Assembly: GCF_011065935.2 (NCBI RefSeq)
Contig: NZ_JAAMNH020000001.1
Coordinates: 1,075,001 to 1,139,000 of the forward strand
Reading direction: 5' to 3'
DNA: 64,000 nucleotides
Source of the DNA: Clostridium estertheticum
GTDB taxonomy: Bacteria > Bacillota > Clostridia > Clostridiales > Clostridiaceae
Positions 18,641 through 27,832 of the stretch are shown here, in pieces. Each line of letters starts with the position of its first letter. Position 1 is the stretch's first letter. Made by a program: the position numbers and the translations under genes. Below the pieces are notes generated by a model, which saw nothing but the letters and a program-made list of their open reading frames with translations, was not told where the DNA came from and ran no database searches.

Positions 18641-18677
18641 AAAGGCCGCCAGCAAATACCATGCCGGCAGGCCTTTT
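18641..18677 (+). terminator. Terminator of the glycan locus
   Basis: AAAGGCC..GCC pairs with GGC..GGCCTTT with a small internal mismatch, followed by TTTTATT. It ends the GH38-GH3 transcript. Confidence 0.75.
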
Positions 18678-18996
18678 ATTCATGCTAAAGATTTTTTATA
18701 ATTGAATTGCGAAAACAAATATAGAAAAGAGCTTTAAATGGGAAACACCTCCCAAATTGACCAAGTTCATGGGTTTTATTACTCCTGCAATATTGACCTC
18801 ATTAATTGTTCCAACTATTAGACTTGCATTCTTTTCTCCAATAAGCAACAGATATTGTACGCTTCACTACCAATATCTGAATGGGGTTACTTGCGACGGA
18901 ATAAAAGAATATTTTGCATTAAATTTGCTGTAGATTATGCTTAATTTCTACGTTCCTCTTGTGTAGGGTATCTTCTTGAATATGCAATAAAGATAT
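18678..18996. other. Intergenic stretch with no supported gene
   Basis: The minus strand can be read as a short hydrophobic peptide around 18780-18840, perhaps a remnant of a membrane protein, but I recognise no family. No promoter or RNA was identified. Confidence 0.4.
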
Positions 18997-19303
18997 TCAG
19001 AATCTCATTCTCACCATGAATAAATAATATAATATACAAGGTAATCCGATAGCAGATAGTATTGTGATTGCAGTATGTGCTTTTTTCTCATCTCGTAATA
19101 TAAACAATAAAAACTTATATCCTAAAATACCAATCAATCCACCCAAACAATTTAGAATTATATCATCAATGTCTGATGCTCCAATACCTAAAAGCCCCTG
19201 AATGATTTCAACAAACAAACTCACTATAAATATAAACAACAAATTGGTTATTACTCTTTTCTCATTTTTGAATAATGACAAATATGTACTCTCGTTTATT
19301 CAT
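18997..19303 (-). pseudogene. VanZ-like protein, broken 5' end
   Basis: The readable frame encodes about 94 residues with two or three hydrophobic helices and the VanZ-type signature FVEIIQGLLGIGASDIDD followed by NCLGGLIG. A good ribosome site and ATG (19303-19301) start MNKREYIFVIIQK, which hits a stop; the VanZ frame begins in a different frame at a TTG (19281). Full VanZ proteins are usually about 150 residues or more, so the N-terminal part is deleted and frameshifted. It lies after the van-like sensor kinase on the same strand. VanZ proteins give low-level teicoplanin resistance in some hosts; this copy is probably inactive. Confidence 0.7.
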
Positions 19304-19460
19304 AATACCTCCATTTTTCATTTCTCCCTTGCTTATTCTCTGACGAAAGGATTTTGGGCTCCAGATGACTTTTTCCTTTTGATTCAATGTAACATTTTTT
19401 ATGTTGAATATTTATTGCAATGATTATGCTATAGATTTTTTTATAAATTTTCAAACTTTA

Positions 19461-20567
19461 TTAACTACCCAAGGGCAATTTAATTATAAAAGCAGTTCTC
19501 TCATAATTGCTTTCAACAAAAATTTCACCTTCATGAAGCTCTATTATACTTTTGGTTATAGCAAGACCTAATCCTGAACCTCCAGTATATCCTGAACGTG
19601 ATTTTTCAACTCTATAGAACCTTTCAAATATAAAAGGTACATCTATACTTGGTATTGGCTCACCATAATTAATTATCTCTATAACCGCACTATTATTTTC
19701 TTTCCTAGTACATATGTCAATATACTCAGTCCCACTACCATAGTTCATACCATTAGAAATTAGATTTTCAAATGCCCTAGCCATTTTAACTGCATCAGCC
19801 ATTATTAAGAGTTTATCCTCCGAAAAATATGTCCTACACTCTATATCTACTTTTTTAAACTGTAGCCTAAATTCCAATACCATTTGATTTAAAAGTTCAA
19901 TTACGTTTATTAATTCTTTTTTTAATTTTAAAGTACTATTTCTCATTATAGTATACTGAAATAAGTCATTGATCAAATTATTCAATCGTTTTGATTTTTC
20001 ATAGGCAATATTTACATAATATCTAAGTTCAACTTCATCTTTATATTTATCATTATCTATGAGTTCAAGATATCCTAGTATTGATGTTAATGGCGTACGT
20101 AAATCATGAGATACATTTGTTATTAATTCATACTTTGTTTGTTCTGCTCTCCGCTCTTCTTCTATTGATTTATTTAATTTTTCTATTATTTCATTCATAT
20201 TTTTAGCTATTTTCCCTAGCTCTGCTTTCGATTGTTCTGGTATTTTTTTATCTAACTTGCCCTCTGCTATAGCTTCCATATGTTCATCAATTTCTACAAA
20301 GTACTTAATCTTCTTGTAAAGCAATAAATGGGAATAACTTATAAAAATTATTATCCATAGTGCAATTATTATCTTTGTAAAATCGACATATTGCCTTACC
20401 TTATAAATTGCATCTAAAGATTGTTGTAAACGGAGTAGACCAACTATTGCCAAAAAAAACTTCCACATCATATAAATTACTGCCATGGTTAATGCTGATA
20501 ATATGAAAGTAATCAATATATTAAAAACTACTTTTAATTCTAATTTATATATAAGTTTTCTTTTCAA
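19461..20567 (-). CDS. VanS-like membrane sensor histidine kinase
   Basis: A 368-residue kinase. Two membrane helices (about 15-45 and 70-90) flank a short extracellular loop, then a HAMP segment (MEAIAEGKLDKKIPEQSK), HisKA with NVSHDLRTPLTSILG, and HATPase boxes with NLISNGMNY and SGLGLAITKSI. The start overlaps the end of the response regulator by 23 bp, so the pair is co-translated. Order and similarity match vanR-vanS of the VanG/VanB-type regulation systems and related wall-stress sensors. The actual signal is not deducible. Confidence 0.88.
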   Translation of the reverse strand: MKRKLIYKLELKVVFNILITFILSALTMAVIYMMWKFFLAIVGLLRLQQSLDAIYKVRQYVDFTKIIIALWIIIFISYSHLLLYKKIKYFVEIDEHMEAIAEGKLDKKIPEQSKAELGKIAKNMNEIIEKLNKSIEEERRAEQTKYELITNVSHDLRTPLTSILGYLELIDNDKYKDEVELRYYVNIAYEKSKRLNNLINDLFQYTIMRNSTLKLKKELINVIELLNQMVLEFRLQFKKVDIECRTYFSEDKLLIMADAVKMARAFENLISNGMNYGSGTEYIDICTRKENNSAVIEIINYGEPIPSIDVPFIFERFYRVEKSRSGYTGGSGLGLAITKSIIELHEGEIFVESNYERTAFIIKLPLGS

Positions 20568-21255
20568 TTTTATAACCTACTCCCCATATAGTATGAATAA
20601 GTTTCTCACCATCTAAAACTTCATCAAGCTTATCTCTTAATTTACTCATGTGAGTCATAACTGTATTATTAGATTGATAATATTTTTCCTTCCAAACTCT
20701 TTGAAATATTTCTTCTGCACTAAAAACTCTCCCTGGATTATCAGCTAAGACGTGTAATATTTCAAATTCTGTAGAAGTTAAAGCAATAATCTTATTATAT
20801 ACTTCTACCTGATGAGTGGATTTTTTAATTTTAAGTGGTCCTATAACTATAGTATCTTTATCTTTTAATTCCTCGCTATATTTATCGAATTCGTAAATTC
20901 TTCTAAATATAGACTTAACTCTAACCATAAGCTCTAAAGGATTAAATGGTTTTAACATATAATCATCAGCTCCTGACAATAACCCTTTTATTTTATCTGA
21001 ATCTTGATTTTTAGCACTTAACATAATTATAGGTATATTAAGCTTCTCTCTAACTTTGTTACACACTTCTATACCATCAATTTTAGGCATCATTATATCT
21101 AGTATTATAAGATTTATATTATAATTATCTATAACTTGCAGAGCTTGTTCACCATCATATGCTTTGTAAATATCATGTCCTTCATTAATTAAATATATTT
21201 CAATTAAATTAACTATTTCTTTATCATCATCTACAACTAATATATTTTTACCCAT
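20545..21255 (-). CDS. VanR-like OmpR-family response regulator
   Basis: A 236-residue regulator. The receiver domain has VVDDDKEIV, the phospho-acceptor Asp in LIILDIMMPKIDG, and LKPFNPLEL with the conserved Lys. The C-terminal winged helix contains FEILHVLADNPGRVFS and TVMTHMSKLRDKL. It lies between the VanY-like gene upstream and the kinase downstream on the minus strand. It likely controls the VanY-like gene through the inverted repeat at 22243-22283. Confidence 0.9.
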   Translation of the reverse strand: MGKNILVVDDDKEIVNLIEIYLINEGHDIYKAYDGEQALQVIDNYNINLIILDIMMPKIDGIEVCNKVREKLNIPIIMLSAKNQDSDKIKGLLSGADDYMLKPFNPLELMVRVKSIFRRIYEFDKYSEELKDKDTIVIGPLKIKKSTHQVEVYNKIIALTSTEFEILHVLADNPGRVFSAEEIFQRVWKEKYYQSNNTVMTHMSKLRDKLDEVLDGEKLIHTIWGVGYKIEKKTYI

Positions 21256-21406
21256 ATAATCACTCCATTTATTTGTTCAGATAGCATTTTGTGCAATATA
21301 TAACTTTTAAGCGTACTGAAGGTTGAAACTTATACATTTTTAATAAGTATATAGCTTAAAAATATATTTGTCGAACATAAATATAGAAACACAAAATATG
21401 GAGGAT

Positions 21407-22114
21407 TTAAGATTTTAAAAACTCCTCCAAAGTAATATCATTTGAGTAAATTTTCTCTGAATTCGGAGCACCTACATACCTTACATGCCAAGGTTCATAA
21501 TTATAACCTGTAATATCTTCTTTTCCTATTCCATATCTTATTATAAATCCAAATTTATAAGCATTCTTTTGAAGCCATTTACCTTCTTTAGTGTTTTCAA
21601 AACCTGTACTCTTTTCAGCATTAGTTATATCCATTGCTAACCCTGATTGATGCTCACTTTTACCTGCCATTGCCACATACTTATCGGTATACTCTTTTCC
21701 GCTTGTTTTAATACTATTTTCATATAAGTCCTTTTGAGTTGCATAAGATCTATAACCAGATAATGCATAAAGTATAATTCCTTCCTCCTCACCTTTATCA
21801 AACAGTCTTTTAAGTGCATCCGCTGCGTTCCCTTTCATTTGCATTTCTTCATTTGACACGTTAGGATAAATTTTAACCTTTGCCACTTTTAAATTATGTG
21901 GAAAATAATCCTTATCCAGAGTATTTTTTCTATTCACTAACATTAACTCTCCATCATCTACATTGCTATTGTCATTAGACATATCTTTAACAGCTTCAAT
22001 ATAAGCGTTCCTGTCAATTACATCCCCTATAACTTTTATATGACCATATTTGCTGTTTATGTACATTAAGCATACAATACCTGAAATCAAAATCATTCCG
22101 ATTTTCTTCTTCAC
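21407..22114 (-). CDS. VanY-like D-alanyl-D-alanine carboxypeptidase (M15B)
   Basis: I chose GTG at 22114, which follows a strong AAGGAGGAG; upstream in-frame codons lack a ribosome site. It gives about 235 residues with an N-terminal membrane anchor (IGMILISGIVCLMYI). The M15B motifs are SEHQSGLAMDIT, giving zinc ligands His and Asp, and EPWHVRYVG, giving the third ligand. SGYRSYATQ is also typical. The enzyme removes the terminal D-Ala from peptidoglycan stems. Next to VanR/VanS-like genes it forms a van-type accessory set, but no D-Ala-D-Lac or D-Ala-D-Ser ligase gene is present. Confidence 0.9.
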   Translation of the reverse strand: MKKKIGMILISGIVCLMYINSKYGHIKVIGDVIDRNAYIEAVKDMSNDNSNVDDGELMLVNRKNTLDKDYFPHNLKVAKVKIYPNVSNEEMQMKGNAADALKRLFDKGEEEGIILYALSGYRSYATQKDLYENSIKTSGKEYTDKYVAMAGKSEHQSGLAMDITNAEKSTGFENTKEGKWLQKNAYKFGFIIRYGIGKEDITGYNYEPWHVRYVGAPNSEKIYSNDITLEEFLKS

Positions 22115-22242
22115 CTTAAACTCCTCCTTATTTACTTTTAATAGATTAAATTTAATTAAATAACACATTTTTTTATTTGAAAATTTTTCAACAAAGTAAA
22201 TTGCATTCCTTACTTTCTTATATTACAAAAAGGAGTTTAAGA

Positions 22243-22283
22243 AAATTGTAATTAAACCTTAAGATTTCTTAAGATTACAATTT
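22243..22283. promoter_or_regulatory. Inverted repeat upstream of vanY-like gene
   Basis: AAATTGTAAT (22243-22252) and ATTACAATTT (22274-22283) form a perfect 10-bp inverted repeat 130 bp before the VanY-like start. The middle also contains CTTAAG repeats. It is a candidate response-regulator site or transcript hairpin. Confidence 0.45.
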
Positions 22284-22289
22284 AAATTT

Positions 22290-22583
22290 TATCCATTTTT
22301 CAAGAATAGTTATGATATTCTACTACTTAAAAACATAATTAATTCATATGAATATTTTTTCGAAAATGAGAGCATGGCGGTTTGCTATAAATTTAAGAAT
22401 GATTTTATTTATAATGAAAATAGGCTTGAAGGGATAAATATAGATCTGGAAGAAGTTGCCGAAATTTTAACTGATATAAGAATACATAAACAAGATAGTA
22501 AATATTGCAAGTAAGAATATAAAGACATAATTGAAGTTGTTGGACATTCTTCTGTATATGATTATTTAATGATACGCAAGTGA
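22290..22583 (+). pseudogene. Fic-like N-terminal fragment with internal stop
   Basis: One frame reads through as LLKNIINSYEYFF, MAVCYKFKNDFIYNENR, LEGINIDLEEVAEILTDI, a TAA stop at 22510-22512, and then EYKDIIEVVGHSSVYDYL before the next stop. The NRLEGI segment and the hydrophobic spacing suggest the N-terminal part of a Fic-family AMP-transferase, but the catalytic HPFxxGNG part is absent. There is no plausible start codon. It is a relic; family assignment is tentative. Confidence 0.45.
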
Positions 22584-22783
22584 CCAGTTAACAATATTAA
22601 AAATATAAAAATAAAGATAAATATTATAATGCCTTTGACATAATCTCCTGGGTGTTCAGGTACAAATCCAAAGAGTTTTTTTAGCAGGCTATCCTGTGCG
22701 TCATGTACTTATTGAAAATCTTTCTCTATGTTTTCAATGTCCTCTTTAGTTGGTTCAGTGGTATATGTACCAGTATTATCCAA
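22562..22783 (-). pseudogene. Small tail-anchored membrane ORF with nonsense codon
   Basis: A TTG start (22783-22781) after GGAGGAGG encodes an acidic stretch (YTTEPTKEDIENIEKDFQ), a TAA at 22711-22709, then in the same frame VHDAQDSLLKKLFGFVPEH and a hydrophobic helix rich in Ile/Phe. The full read-through is about 73 residues. I do not recognise it. The strong ribosome site and shared frame suggest a real small membrane protein broken by one stop codon. Confidence 0.4.
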
Positions 22784-23200
22784 TTAATTATCCTCCTCCG
22801 AATAATAAGATTTTTATGATCTTGTTGCTTAATCTTAATATACAAAGGGATTCTGCATTTCTGCACAAAAGGTTATGTTTGTTATTAGAAGTTATTGTAA
22901 CTTCGCCGGAGGTCATAGTAGAAACTGGAAGTTTTTACTTTCTAATAAAGATGTTATCGGAATTTTTATTTGGATTAAGTTTGTCGAAAAAAAAGATATT
23001 TTGTCAAGTGATTTGTTAAAAAAAACACAAATAAATGTTGAAATATGTTTCAGATGGGGTTAAACTTATAAATTGGTGCAAACTTGTAAATGACTCAAAG
23101 AATACCATATTTGAGTTAATATAAGGTTATTATTATAGCAAACTACTTTCTATACAGGATTTTGAAGCATATATTATGAAAACAGAAGGGAAGCGTTAAA
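22584..23200. other. Intergenic stretch before chemoreceptor gene
   Basis: Apart from the small minus-strand ORF and the hairpin repeat at 22884-22940, nothing coding is supported. The overlapping short plus-strand ORFs near 22750-23063 have no ribosome sites and poor composition. The ribosome site for the chemoreceptor (GAAGGGAAG) lies just before 23201. Confidence 0.5.
22884..22940 (+). repeat. Dispersed hairpin repeat, copy 1
   Basis: This copy reads attagaagttattgtaact, then tcgccggaggtcatagtag, then aaactggaagtttttactt. It closely matches the copy at 37465-37532 and the first half of the copy at 45511-45555. The two arms can pair (AACTTCCAGTT with AACTGGAAG in the best copy). Confidence 0.6.
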
Positions 23201-24934
23201 ATGAATTTTTTTGTAAATTTAAGTGTAAGGAAAAAACTCGTATCAGTATTTTCAGTGATTTGTATTTTTATGGTTTTAATTGGAGTAGAGGGTATAATAA
23301 GTTCAGCAAAGATAAATGAGGGTTCTAAGTATATATATAGTACTAACTTAATAGCCATTAAGGATTTAGAAGAAATTAAAGGGAGTTTAAATTACAGTAG
23401 TGCTAATATTCTTAGAATTGTTTTTATAAGAGATAAGTCTAAATTAGATGAGCAAATAAAACTAAATAATGATTTAATAGATGGAAATAAAAAAATGCAA
23501 CAGGAATATGAAAGTTTACCAGATCAATCAAATGCTGACAGTGCACAAGAAGAGACGAAAACTTATAATGATTTTAAGAATGAACTAACAAAATATACAG
23601 AGTTTAAAACTAAAATCATTGAACTTGTGAAAACTAATAACTATGAGGCAGCAGTTGAAATTTGTAACACGCAGGAAGATTCAATAATAAATCCTGTTTT
23701 TGATAAATTAGAAAAATTAATTGTTATCAATGGAAAAGATGCAGAAAGGTCAAATTCAAATAATATAGCTCAATTTAACAAGGCTAGGAATACAATTATA
23801 CTTTACACAGCTATAGCATTTTTCATTATGATTTTTATGGCTTACATATTAACTAAAAATATAATGTATCCATTAAATAAAATAAAAGACTTAGCAGGAC
23901 GATTGTCTCGTTATGATTTTTCAGAGGCTGTGACTATTACAAGAAAAGATGAATTTGGACAAACAGGCATTGCGTTAAATATTGCGCAGGAAAATATCAA
24001 AGAACTAATAAAAGAAATAATGAATAATTCTTCGGATATGAGTGCATCTTCTGAAGAGCTTGCAGCTACAGTTGAGGAAATAACATCTAAAATAGAAGTT
24101 ATAGAGCAATCAACAATGGAAATAAATAGCTCTGTTCAAGAAACCAGTGCTACATCAGAGGAAATAACTGCATCCGTTGAGGAAGTTAACGCAAGTATGG
24201 AAGAACTATCTTCTAAGGCTATGGAGGGTAGCAGTAATGCTGCTCAAATTAAAGATAGAGCTAAAGATGTTCAGATATATACTAAAAATGCATTGGAGAA
24301 AAGTAATAGTATTTATGGAGAAAAGGAAAAGAATATATTAAAAGCTATAGAAGATGGAAAAGTTGTAGATGAAATAAAAGTAATGGCTGATGGAATTGCA
24401 GCAATTGCAGCACAAACTAATTTACTTGCCTTAAATGCAGCTATTGAAGCCGCTAGAGCCGGAGAACAGGGAAAAGGTTTTGCAGTAGTTGCAGATGAAG
24501 TAAGAAAGCTTGCAGAAAAATCCTCAGAAACTGTAAATACCATTCAAAGTACCATAGTAAAAGTTCAAGATGCGTTTAAGAATTTATCGGAAAATAGCAA
24601 TGACATACTTAAATTCATTATAGAAAGCATTATGCCTGTTTTAGAAGAATATTCAAAAACAGGAAAGCGATATGGTGATGATGGAGACTTTATAAGCGCC
24701 ATGTCAGAAGAAATCGCATCAATGTCGGAGGAAGTGGAAGCCACAGTAAATCAAGTTAGTACGGCAGTTCAAATTCTGGCACAAAATTCACAACAGTCTG
24801 CAGAACATACAGGAGATATTCAAATTAGTATTGATGAAACCACAAAAGCTATGGTGCAAGTAGCACAAACCTCGCAAATTCAAGCAGAGCTTGCACAAAA
24901 GCTTAATGAATTGGTACTGAAGTTTAAGATTTAA
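23201..24934 (+). CDS. Methyl-accepting chemotaxis protein
   Basis: A 577-residue chemoreceptor. An N-terminal membrane helix (about 12-32) and a second one (about 200-218) bracket a four-helix-bundle extracellular sensor. A HAMP domain follows (PLNKIKDLAGRLSRYDFS). The signalling coiled coil carries Glu/Gln-rich methylation sites and the hairpin tip IAAQTNLLALNAAIEAARAG, where CheA and CheW bind. It has a 4HB_MCP-type sensor domain, whose ligand cannot be predicted. It appears to be transcribed alone. Confidence 0.95.
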   Translation: MNFFVNLSVRKKLVSVFSVICIFMVLIGVEGIISSAKINEGSKYIYSTNLIAIKDLEEIKGSLNYSSANILRIVFIRDKSKLDEQIKLNNDLIDGNKKMQQEYESLPDQSNADSAQEETKTYNDFKNELTKYTEFKTKIIELVKTNNYEAAVEICNTQEDSIINPVFDKLEKLIVINGKDAERSNSNNIAQFNKARNTIILYTAIAFFIMIFMAYILTKNIMYPLNKIKDLAGRLSRYDFSEAVTITRKDEFGQTGIALNIAQENIKELIKEIMNNSSDMSASSEELAATVEEITSKIEVIEQSTMEINSSVQETSATSEEITASVEEVNASMEELSSKAMEGSSNAAQIKDRAKDVQIYTKNALEKSNSIYGEKEKNILKAIEDGKVVDEIKVMADGIAAIAAQTNLLALNAAIEAARAGEQGKGFAVVADEVRKLAEKSSETVNTIQSTIVKVQDAFKNLSENSNDILKFIIESIMPVLEEYSKTGKRYGDDGDFISAMSEEIASMSEEVEATVNQVSTAVQILAQNSQQSAEHTGDIQISIDETTKAMVQVAQTSQIQAELAQKLNELVLKFKI

Positions 24935-25550
24935 GGGAAAAGGCATCCTTTCATTATAAAAAGTATACCTTTTATACAAACTTCATTATTTGTGTTGTGT
25001 TAATATTATTTTTGGTGTTTATTTTGCTAAAGAGTATATAAATTTACTATAGAGTGCTACAAGTCAATATTGTATAAGTGTTGATATACGAAGGTTTGTA
25101 AAATACAGTTTAGTTTGAAATAAGCTATCTACCACACTACGAATCAGTTGGCCAGAGTTACTCTGATTAGGTCTTCAGGAGATACATGGATTAGTATTAT
25201 ATTTGTGCAAATTGGGTTATGCTTGCACCAAGCAAGAACCTTGGAAACACTAAGTTTTAAAGGCTCTTTTATTTTGAGATTTAATAGGGTTCAATTTTAT
25301 TTCCATCTTATTATCTCATAATATTTGTTTTACATAAAATAATCTCAATGTATATCATTTTAATTATACTCATGCCCGTAGAAATGGTGGAATGAAACTA
25401 TATTGTAAAAATAACGTATTTAACTATGAAGAATAAAAAACTATCAGCTCATATTTTAAAAAGAAATATTAACCTAAATTAAATTTGATTAGGATAGTTA
25501 ATTAAATATTATAAAAAATGAAACATAAAAAATGAGGAGGACAAAAACAC
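24935..25550. other. Gene-free stretch with possible integration scar
   Basis: No ORF is supported. Around 25108-25170 the sequence CACTACGAATCAGTTGGCC recalls the tRNA-3'-half-like strings at 28470 and 42925, where ACGAACCAGTTGG occurs. These look like decayed attachment sites of integrative elements. The end of the stretch carries the ribosome site GAGGAGG for the next gene. Confidence 0.4.
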
Positions 25551-27623
25551 ATGAAACAAATTAAAAAAACACTAATCATATTTATGGCGGCGGTCATTGT
25601 AATGGTTGGAATTTTAATAAGTATTACAGCAAAAGCTGCAGTTTTAACTACTCCAAAAATAAATTATATTGGAATAGAACATTCACCACTAGTGGTAGGA
25701 GACACTGAAAAATTTACAGTAACTTCAGTAAAGTATGACGGCCTAGTACAATACAGAGCATTCCTTTTCGATGGTAAAGTATGGAGTGAATTAACAAGCG
25801 GATACACAACCGCACAGGATAGTAAAACTCCAGTTGTGTTACCAGAAACACCAGTATTAAAATTAGGAAATTATAAACTTTCAGTTTGGGTAAAAAAAGC
25901 TGGAACAATAGGCCTTAACAAAAGTGGTTATGATAGTTACTATGTAGCTGCACTTAACTGCGTATCTAAAGATGATGCTAACAGAGTACATGCTAATGGA
26001 GAAGCAGATTACACTCTTACCGGAGCGAAATTAACATTTAATTCAATCAAAGATATAGGTGGAATCAAAGGACCATACCTATATAGATTACACATATTAA
26101 ATACAAACACTGGAGTATGGACAACTAGAGTATCACAGTATGCTACTGCTCCATCATACACATTTACAAAGGCAGGAACTTATATGGTTGTTGTACATGC
26201 AAACACAGTTAAATCAACAACTTGGAAAAATTACTTAGCAGAAGACAAAACAGTAGCTAATCAAAAATCAACATATGGAACATATGAAGCTTGGAAAACA
26301 ATAATGGTGACTGTTAATGATTCAGCAGTAGTAGATTCTATTAGTGATGGCACAGATATAACCAGTAGATTCACTGATAAAGATTTTAAAAGCTTTGTAT
26401 ATTCTCTTATAGGAAAAACTAGTCCGAGTCCAATACTTTATTCCGATGTGAAAAACATAAAAGTTTTAAAATTGCCTATTGACTATAATTACGATATCCC
26501 TTGGAGGGGTAACATAAGTAGTTTAAGTGGAATTCAGTATTTTACAGCACTAACTGATTTAAGTTGTGCTAGTAATCGACTGACAACTTTGGATGTAAGT
26601 AACAATACAAAATTAGCTTTGTTAGAATGTGGTAATAATCCACTAAAAGCCTTAGATTTAAGTAAGAATACAGCATTAACTGAGTTAAATTGTAATAATA
26701 ATCAATTAACAACATTAGATGTAAGTAAGAACACAGCACTAACTAAGTTATATTGTTACGGTAATCAACTAACAACCTTAGATGTAAGTAAGAATACAGC
26801 ATTAACTTCGTTAGGTTGTGGATCCAATGGACTAACAACCTTATATACCAATACAGCACTAACTTCGTTAGATTGTGATTATAATAAACTAACAACCTTG
26901 GATGTAAGCAAGAGTATAGCATTAACTGAGTTAAATTGTGTTAATAATCAATTAACAACATTAGATGTAAGTAAGAATACTGCACTAACTCTATTAAATT
27001 GTTCTACTAATCAACTAATAACCTTAGATACCAATACAGCATTAACTTCGTTAGATTGTAGAGCTAATCAACTAACAACCTTGGATGTAAGCAAGAGTAT
27101 AGCATTAACTGAGTTACTATGTAATAGTAATCAATTAACAACGTTAGATGTAAGTAAGAACACAGCATTAACTAAGTTATGGTGTGGCTTTAATAAATTA
27201 GAAACCTTAGATGTAAGTAAGAATACAGCATTAACTTCGTTACGTTGTGAGTATAATCAATTAGAAACCTTAGATGTAAGTAAGAATACAGCATTAACTT
27301 ACCTAGATTGTCGGGATAATCAATTAATAACCTTAGATACCAATACAGCATTAACTTCGTTATCTTGTTATAATAATCTACTGACAACTTTGGATGTAAG
27401 TAACAATACAGCACTAACCTCTTTAGAATGTAGGAATAATCAACTAACAACCTTAGATGTAAGCAAGATTACAGCATTAGATAATTTATCGTGTGCTCAT
27501 AATCAAATAACATCTCTGTTTTCAATTAAAGATACTTGGTATACGCAAGGGTATAGACCTCAGTACACAGATTCGAGTCATACTGAGACTACTGACACTT
27601 TAATTATTACAATTAAAGATTAG
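25551..27623 (+). CDS. Secreted leucine-rich-repeat protein
   Basis: A 690-residue exported protein. The signal peptide (about 1-30) ends in ITAKA. Residues about 35-250 contain two beta-sandwich modules (VVGDTEKFTVTS..YRAFLFDGKVW and GEADYTLTGAKLTF..LYRLHIL) of a triple-tyrosine or Ig-like type. From about residue 330 to 655 there are some 16 leucine-rich units of 21 residues (pattern LTxLxCxxNxLTTLDVSKNTA), with a Cys at a fixed position. Three units are only 19 residues long. There is no LPXTG or SLH anchor, so it is probably released or held through its N-terminal modules. Similar bacterial LRR proteins bind host or matrix ligands; no ligand is claimed here. Confidence 0.85.
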   Translation: MKQIKKTLIIFMAAVIVMVGILISITAKAAVLTTPKINYIGIEHSPLVVGDTEKFTVTSVKYDGLVQYRAFLFDGKVWSELTSGYTTAQDSKTPVVLPETPVLKLGNYKLSVWVKKAGTIGLNKSGYDSYYVAALNCVSKDDANRVHANGEADYTLTGAKLTFNSIKDIGGIKGPYLYRLHILNTNTGVWTTRVSQYATAPSYTFTKAGTYMVVVHANTVKSTTWKNYLAEDKTVANQKSTYGTYEAWKTIMVTVNDSAVVDSISDGTDITSRFTDKDFKSFVYSLIGKTSPSPILYSDVKNIKVLKLPIDYNYDIPWRGNISSLSGIQYFTALTDLSCASNRLTTLDVSNNTKLALLECGNNPLKALDLSKNTALTELNCNNNQLTTLDVSKNTALTKLYCYGNQLTTLDVSKNTALTSLGCGSNGLTTLYTNTALTSLDCDYNKLTTLDVSKSIALTELNCVNNQLTTLDVSKNTALTLLNCSTNQLITLDTNTALTSLDCRANQLTTLDVSKSIALTELLCNSNQLTTLDVSKNTALTKLWCGFNKLETLDVSKNTALTSLRCEYNQLETLDVSKNTALTYLDCRDNQLITLDTNTALTSLSCYNNLLTTLDVSNNTALTSLECRNNQLTTLDVSKITALDNLSCAHNQITSLFSIKDTWYTQGYRPQYTDSSHTETTDTLIITIKD
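26545..27500 (+). repeat. 63-bp tandem coding repeats of the LRR region
   Basis: About 16 units, mostly 63 bp, nearly identical over GATGTAAGTAAGAATACAGC. Units 5, 8 and 13 are 57 bp (TLxTNTA replaces TLDVSKNTA). Units 5-7 and 8-10 share the same order (short unit, unit ending KSIA, unit starting LTEL), which implies duplication of a three-unit block. Confidence 0.85.
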
Positions 27624-27687
27624 AATGAAGTTATAAACTTCTTAGAAGATATATGAGTTTTGAAAATAAAAAAGGTGGCGAAATAAA

Positions 27688-27724
27688 TTTGCCCCTTTTT
27701 TTGCCCCTTATAGTTTAAAATAAA
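27688..27724 (+). repeat. 37-bp direct repeat, copy 1
   Basis: An identical 37-bp block, starting tttgcccctttttttgcccc, occurs at 42805-42841, 15 kb away in the same orientation. It can be translated as the last residues of a tyrosine integrase-like frame (KFAPFFAPYSLK then stop). A tRNA-like string follows within about 120 bp in both places. Confidence 0.75.
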
Positions 27725-27805
27725 CAGGTATTACTTAAACTTAGTTAAAAAGTAAAATGGCTATTTATAAGGGTTTTAAGGTTTTTTAAACTTAATTAGA
27801 ATCAT

Positions 27806-27832
27806 TTCTTTCGAATCTGAAGGTCGTGGGTT
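27806..27832 (+). other. tRNA 3'-half-like string, probable att remnant
   Basis: TTTCGAATCTGAAGGTCGTG and the following GGTT look like a tRNA anticodon loop, variable region and T-arm. The 5' half of a tRNA is absent and the T-arm does not close. Such half-tRNAs are common attachment sites of integrative elements. Confidence 0.4.

Noticed and set aside
18997..22114. Complete vancomycin-resistance operon
   Set aside because: No ligase, dehydrogenase/racemase or VanX-type dipeptidase gene is present.
22750..23063. Two overlapping plus-strand ORFs of 62-89 codons
   Set aside because: No ribosome sites, odd amino-acid make-up, and they overlap the hairpin repeat and a better minus-strand reading.
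26545..27500. CRISPR-like regular repeats
   Set aside because: The periodicity is 63 bp, fully coding and in frame, and there are no unique spacers; it is an LRR array.
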